Below are positions 60,200-64,000 of a stretch of 64,000 nucleotides of DNA, one piece after another (positions within the stretch are counted from its first letter, which is position 1; every line of letters starts with the position of its first letter). The DNA is from Mesorhizobium escarrei. Lineage in GTDB: Bacteria; Pseudomonadota; Alphaproteobacteria; Rhizobiales; Rhizobiaceae. The notes beneath the pieces are model-generated. The model did no database searches, was not told the origin of the DNA, and was given only the letters and a program-made list of their open reading frames with translations. Position numbers and translations under genes: made by a program. The DNA lies in contig NZ_CAKXZT010000119.1 of the NCBI RefSeq assembly GCF_935825525.1, forward strand, positions 1 through 64,000, written 5' to 3'.

Positions 60200-61042
60200 C
60201 TACTTGACCGAGCCCGCGGTCATGCCGGCGAGGAAGAACCTCTGGGCAACGAGGTAGATGATCAAGAGCGGTAGCGAGCCGAGCACGCTCATCGCCATCA
60301 TCTGGTTCCATTCGAAGGCGTGCTGCCCCATCAACAGCTGGATGCCGATGGGGACGGTGCGCATGGACGTTGACTTCGTCAGCGTCAGCGCAAAGAGAAA
60401 TTCGTTCCAGCACAACAGGAAGGTGTAGACCGACGTCGCCACGATACCAGGCAGTGAAATCGGGACAATCACCCGCCAGAGTGCGGTCCAGCTGGTGCCG
60501 CCGTCGACAGCCACCGCTTCATCGAGATCGCGGGGCAAGGTGTTCAGATATCCCGTCATCAGCAGGATCGCGTAGGGCAGCGTAAACACCAGGTAAGTCA
60601 GGATCAGTGCGACGTAGGTGTCGAAGATGCCATACGAGACGACAAGCCCGAAGAAGGGGATCAAAAGCGTGATCGGCGGGATCGTCTGCGTGCTGATGAT
60701 GAGTGTGTTGAGGCTGCCCTTGCCGCGGAAATTGAAACGGCTGAACCCGTAGGCGGCCAGCAAGGCGATCAGCACCGTCAGCACGGTCACCGCTCCGGCC
60801 ACGAAGTAGCTGTTGAAGAAGAAGCGCAGCTTTACCGGGTCGCCAAGGATGGCCGCATACGCTTCCAGCGTGAAGGCCTTCGGCAGGACGGTTGGTGGCA
60901 GGGCAAAGATTTCGGTATTCGACTTGAACGAGCTGCTCAGCATCCAGTAGATCGGGAAGGCCGCGAAAAAGAGCCCTGCGGCAAGCGCGACATGGAGCGC
61001 GACGGTGATCAGCCTGTCTTTCGGTGTGTGCCTTTTCCTCAT
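60200..61042 (-). CDS. Carbohydrate ABC transporter permease (MalG-like)
   Basis: Permease of 280 residues with about six helices; N terminus RLITVALHVALAAGLFFAAF, EAA loop AVAVDGGTSWTALWRVIVPIS, C terminus YLVAQRFFLAGMTAGSVK. It follows the partner permease gene by 5 bp. Confidence 0.9.
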   Translation of the reverse strand: MRKRHTPKDRLITVALHVALAAGLFFAAFPIYWMLSSSFKSNTEIFALPPTVLPKAFTLEAYAAILGDPVKLRFFFNSYFVAGAVTVLTVLIALLAAYGFSRFNFRGKGSLNTLIISTQTIPPITLLIPFFGLVVSYGIFDTYVALILTYLVFTLPYAILLMTGYLNTLPRDLDEAVAVDGGTSWTALWRVIVPISLPGIVATSVYTFLLCWNEFLFALTLTKSTSMRTVPIGIQLLMGQHAFEWNQMMAMSVLGSLPLLIIYLVAQRFFLAGMTAGSVK

Positions 61043-61047
61043 GGTGA

Positions 61048-61944
61048 CTACCGAGCCTTTTGACAGCGGATGTAGAGCAGCGTCAGGCCGAGCGAGATCA
61101 GCAGGATGACCACGGCGCTCGCTGACGCCTGCGACAGGTTGTAACTCGAAAACGCCAGCTTATACGTGTAGGTGCTGAGGACCTCGGTCGAGTAGATCGG
61201 ACCGCCGCCCGTCGTTATCCAGATCAATGGAAAGACCTGCATGGTCCAGATGAAGTCGAGCAGCGAGATGCTGATGATGATCGGCATCAGCTGCGGGATG
61301 GTGATGAAGATCAGCTTCTGGTAGGCTTTCGCCCCGTCGATATCGGCGGCCTCGTAGAAATCCCTGGGAATGCCCTGCAAGCCTGCGAGCAGGCTGACCA
61401 TGAAAAGCGGGTAGCCCGCCCAGATATTGGCGAAGGTGACGGCGTGCAGCGCGGTCGCGGGCGAGGAAAACCACTCGACCTTGGAACCGATGATGCCCAT
61501 CTGCATGAGAACGCTGTTCACGACACCGTTCGGCTCGAGCAGGAGGCGCCAGATCACGGCGATAATCACCGCGGTGAACAGCCATGGCAGTATGTAGAGC
61601 ACGCGCAGAATATTGCGCAGCGTCGGATTGATGCGGTCGCTGTTCAGCATGAGTGCGAAGACCATGCCGATGGTCATGTGGAAGACGACACTCATGCATG
61701 TGAAGTAGAGCGTGTGCCACAGCGAAGCCCAGAACACCGGATCGGCAAAGATCGCCTGGTAGTGTTTCAGTCCGGCAAAGGACGGGTCGCGACGCAGCAC
61801 CGCGCTGTTCTGGAACGAATAGCCAATCACCGTCACCATCGGCAGCAGCATCAGGAGGCCGATTATGAGGAGCGAGGGTGACAGATAGAGATAGGGTGCG
61901 ACCGCTCGTTTCAGTCTATGGTGGGAGCGCTTCTGCCGAGTCAT
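61048..61944 (-). CDS. Carbohydrate ABC transporter permease (MalF/UgpA-like)
   Basis: Permease of 298 residues. N terminus basic (MTRQKRSHHRLKRAVAPYLY), six helices, EAA loop AADIDGAKAYQKLIFITIPQL. First helix LYLSPSLLIIGLLMLLPMV. It couples to the ATPase of the same operon. Confidence 0.9.
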   Translation of the reverse strand: MTRQKRSHHRLKRAVAPYLYLSPSLLIIGLLMLLPMVTVIGYSFQNSAVLRRDPSFAGLKHYQAIFADPVFWASLWHTLYFTCMSVVFHMTIGMVFALMLNSDRINPTLRNILRVLYILPWLFTAVIIAVIWRLLLEPNGVVNSVLMQMGIIGSKVEWFSSPATALHAVTFANIWAGYPLFMVSLLAGLQGIPRDFYEAADIDGAKAYQKLIFITIPQLMPIIISISLLDFIWTMQVFPLIWITTGGGPIYSTEVLSTYTYKLAFSSYNLSQASASAVVILLISLGLTLLYIRCQKAR

Positions 61945-62083
61945 GTGCCACCCTTGGGATACGCCTTCAAGAGGAAGGTGCGCTTCGGAAACAGGTCCAT
62001 CTCAATTGCCGATCCGTTGTTGACGGGTGGCCTGCTCGAAGTCAGGCCACCCGGTGGAAGATAGCAAACGGGGAACAGGCCGT

Positions 62084-63331
62084 TCAGAATTTCGCCATCC
62101 AGCCCTTTTGAGCGTTTGCTGCGGCTTGTTCCGGAGACTGCTCGCCGGCGAGCATCTTCTGGGCTTCCACGTCGAACTTGGTCATCAAGTCTTCAGCCAC
62201 CGGCAGACCGGTGAACTCGTTGGCGAGATAGCCGGTCTTGTAGATTTCGAAAGCCTTGGCGAAAGCCTTGTCCGAGGTCACGAAATCGGGCTTGGCGTTG
62301 ACGTTGCCCGGGAAGGCGTTTGCAAGCGACACGAGCTTGGCGTTCACCTTTTCACTCATCAGATATTGGACGAGCTTCCAGGCTTCCTCCTGATGTTTCG
62401 AGGCCGCAGAGATGCCGATGCCCCAAGAGGCGTAGGGAAGGCCGCGCTTGCCGTTGTAGTTCTCCACGACCGGGACCGGGATGAGGTCGAAGTTCAGCTT
62501 GGGATTGCGTTCGCGGATGAGGTTCACATGCGCGAGCGAGTCGATCATCATCCCGACCCGGTCGTTGACGAATTCCTCGACCTTTTCCTGTTCGGTCTTG
62601 GTGGCAATGCCGGGCGAGATGACGCCGGCGTCGTTCAGCGATTTGACGAAGGTGAGCATATCGACGACCGGCTTGCCCTCGAGAGCCGGCTTGCCGTCAG
62701 CCATCATCGATTGACCCGAGGCCCAGACCCACGACATCAGGTCGTTCTGGACACCGGACGGCGTTTGCAGCGACAAGGGAAGCACCCAGCCATACTGGTT
62801 CTTGTCGGCATGGGTCATCTTCTTGGCGGCTTCGAGAAACTCCGCGCGGGTCGACGGCAGCTTGGTCACGCCGGCCTGGGCGGCGAGGTCCATGTTGACG
62901 AAGACCGGATAGACGAACGAAGCCACGGGAAACATCACCGCCTTGCCGTCCACCTTGATGATATCCGCGACCTGGGTCTTGTCGAACCCGCTCGCATCCA
63001 TCATCGGGTTCATGTCGGCCAGCGCATTCTGCGCGTTCAGATTGTTCACCCAGGCGCCGTCGAGACCGACGACGTCGCTAAGCGTTCCAGTTGCAGCACC
63101 AACCGAGATCTGGTCTCGCGTGGTCGCATAGGGGCCGCTGACCAGCGTCACCTTGATTCCGGGGTTTGCAGCCTCGAAGTCATTCATGATTGCCCTGAGC
63201 GAGCCGGCCGGCAATTCGGGCTCCCACCATTGGGTGAATTCCAGCGTCGTGTCCGCCATGGCGCCGGTTGCGCCAAGCAACCATGCGGCCGCGACTATTT
63301 TCAGCATCGCGGGTTGTATCCGAAACATCAT
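62084..63331 (-). CDS. Carbohydrate ABC transporter substrate-binding protein
   Basis: Periplasmic protein of 415 residues, family 1 (UgpB/MalE-like). Signal peptide with AAAWLLGATGAMA-DTT. LEFTQWWEPELPAGSLRAIM, DVVGLDGAWVNNLNAQNALA, PYASWGIGISAASKHQEEAW. GGAGGAG lies 5 bp before the ATG at 63331. The ligand is a sugar or sugar alcohol, identity unknown. Catabolic genes follow in the same operon after 139 bp and the permease pair. Confidence 0.9.
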   Translation of the reverse strand: MMFRIQPAMLKIVAAAWLLGATGAMADTTLEFTQWWEPELPAGSLRAIMNDFEAANPGIKVTLVSGPYATTRDQISVGAATGTLSDVVGLDGAWVNNLNAQNALADMNPMMDASGFDKTQVADIIKVDGKAVMFPVASFVYPVFVNMDLAAQAGVTKLPSTRAEFLEAAKKMTHADKNQYGWVLPLSLQTPSGVQNDLMSWVWASGQSMMADGKPALEGKPVVDMLTFVKSLNDAGVISPGIATKTEQEKVEEFVNDRVGMMIDSLAHVNLIRERNPKLNFDLIPVPVVENYNGKRGLPYASWGIGISAASKHQEEAWKLVQYLMSEKVNAKLVSLANAFPGNVNAKPDFVTSDKAFAKAFEIYKTGYLANEFTGLPVAEDLMTKFDVEAQKMLAGEQSPEQAAANAQKGWMAKF

Positions 63332-63443
63332 TTTCTCCTCCTTCTTTAAGATCGACCGCACAATGCGGACGATCGTCTGCTTTATTCAGAAGCCTTCTTG
63401 CGAGTATCTTTCGCAGGCGCCTCGCTCCCGCCTGCGGTCTGCC

Positions 63444-64000
63444 TCAGATCGCCAGATGCGTCTCGGGATCGAAGAAATGGAACTTGGCATCATCCACGGC
63501 CAACCGGATTTCCGAGCCGGAGTGGACGGCGCTGACCGGCTCGAATCTCGCCACCGCGTTCGATGCCAGGCCAAAATCGTCCACCGCGTCCGGGTCGCCG
63601 GAGTCCACCCGGACCGCGTCGATGTTCAGGTGGACGATATGTTCAGAGCCGAGTTCTTCGATCGAAGTCACCTTTGCGGGTATCGTCTGATACTTGCGAC
63701 CGGATTCGAGGCTGCTGTCATAAAGATCCTCCGGTCGGATCCCGAACACGATCTTGCGCCCCGCATACGACCGCAAGCCCGGCCTGCGCACGAAAGCTGC
63801 ATCCTGCAGCCGGATGGCGAAGCTGCCGGACATCAGTTCGTCGCCCATCAAGGTCGCCTCGAAAAGGTTCATCGAAGGAGAGCCGATGAAGCCGGCAACG
63901 AAGGCGTTCACCGGCGATTCATAGAGCCTCTTGGGTGTGTCGACCTGCTGCAGCACGCCGCCTTTCAACACCGCGACCCTGTCCCCCATCGTCATCGCTT
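63444..64000 (-). CDS. Carbohydrate ABC transporter ATPase, C-terminal part (cut by window end)
   Basis: The visible 185 codons give the end of an ATP-binding domain (MTMGDRVAVLKGGVLQQVDT, SPVNAFVAGFIGSPSMNLFE) and a TOBE domain (GRKIVFGIRPEDLYDSSLES, HFFDPETHLAI at the stop), the typical MalK/UgpC layout. The gene starts beyond base 64000, so Walker motifs cannot be checked. Upstream gene of the operon. Confidence 0.88.
   Translation of the reverse strand, partial: AMTMGDRVAVLKGGVLQQVDTPKRLYESPVNAFVAGFIGSPSMNLFEATLMGDELMSGSFAIRLQDAAFVRRPGLRSYAGRKIVFGIRPEDLYDSSLESGRKYQTIPAKVTSIEELGSEHIVHLNIDAVRVDSGDPDAVDDFGLASNAVARFEPVSAVHSGSEIRLAVDDAKFHFFDPETHLAI

Noticed and set aside
1-64000. tRNA, rRNA, CRISPR arrays or replication origin
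   Set aside because: No cloverleaf, rRNA-like stretch, regularly spaced repeats or DnaA-box cluster was noticed on reading both strands.

Overview
The window reads as chromosomal DNA of an alphaproteobacterium of the order Rhizobiales, most likely Mesorhizobium or a close relative. The reasons are high GC, dense packing with many short overlaps, a PhyR-NepR-EcfG general stress module with HWE-family histidine kinases, an abundance of ABC importers for sugars and amines, and dispersed palindromic intergenic repeats. The genus is an inference; no rRNA, tRNA, CRISPR array, transposase or phage gene was seen.

Layout. (1) 54-4955: a xylose-type uptake locus, with a ROK repressor divergent from xylF-xylH-xylG, a promoter overlapped by an A-tract palindrome, and a strong terminator between xylF and xylH. 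(2) 5051-18395: a general-stress-response island. It holds phyR divergent from nepR-ecfG, three HWE/HisKA_2 kinases, two stand-alone regulators (a receiver and a Crp/Fnr protein), and small envelope proteins (DUF1328, DUF883, holin-like, glycine zipper, PRC-barrel). Nine exact GGAAC-N16-CGTT motifs (the EcfG promoter consensus) sit in front of genes here. (3) 18394-23455: a sulfatase/phosphonate-monoester-hydrolase-like enzyme, a glyoxalase-hydrolase pair resembling mhqO-mhqD, a small acetyltransferase and an M19 dipeptidase. (4) 23452-38766: a large amine-catabolism-like locus with two CrtI-like FAD oxidoreductases, a GcvT-like protein, a methyltransferase, a BetI-like TetR regulator, a polyamine-type ABC importer, a flavin amine oxidase, a class III aminotransferase and a Rieske oxygenase. 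Three near-identical 16-bp palindromes (TTGAAYG-N2-YRTTCAA) lie in front of its separate transcription units, so the whole locus looks like one regulon. (5) 39183-44870: an exported small protein, a hybrid kinase with an OmpR-type regulator, a divergent regulator with a degenerate receiver, and an L,D-transpeptidase. (6) 44876-49909: an RND efflux pump with a divergent TetR repressor and operator. (7) 50126-54497: an ABC importer whose ATPase gene is convergent to the permease and binding-protein genes, plus a small exported protein. (8) 54750-64000: a long leftward sugar-uptake and catabolism operon (ATPase, binding protein, two permeases, two TIM-barrel isomerases, Gfo/Idh/MocA dehydrogenase, alpha/beta hydrolase, ribulose-phosphate-epimerase-like protein, ROK kinase), with the relic of another permease inside it and its first gene cut by the window end.

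How the parts work together. The window combines scavenging importers, each beside its own catabolic enzymes and local repressor, with a clustered general stress regulon. The two most interesting units are the stress island with its nine matching promoters and the undescribed amine-type catabolic regulon defined by the shared palindrome. Functional assignments rest on motifs read by eye; substrates of the importers and of the catabolic loci are not determined.
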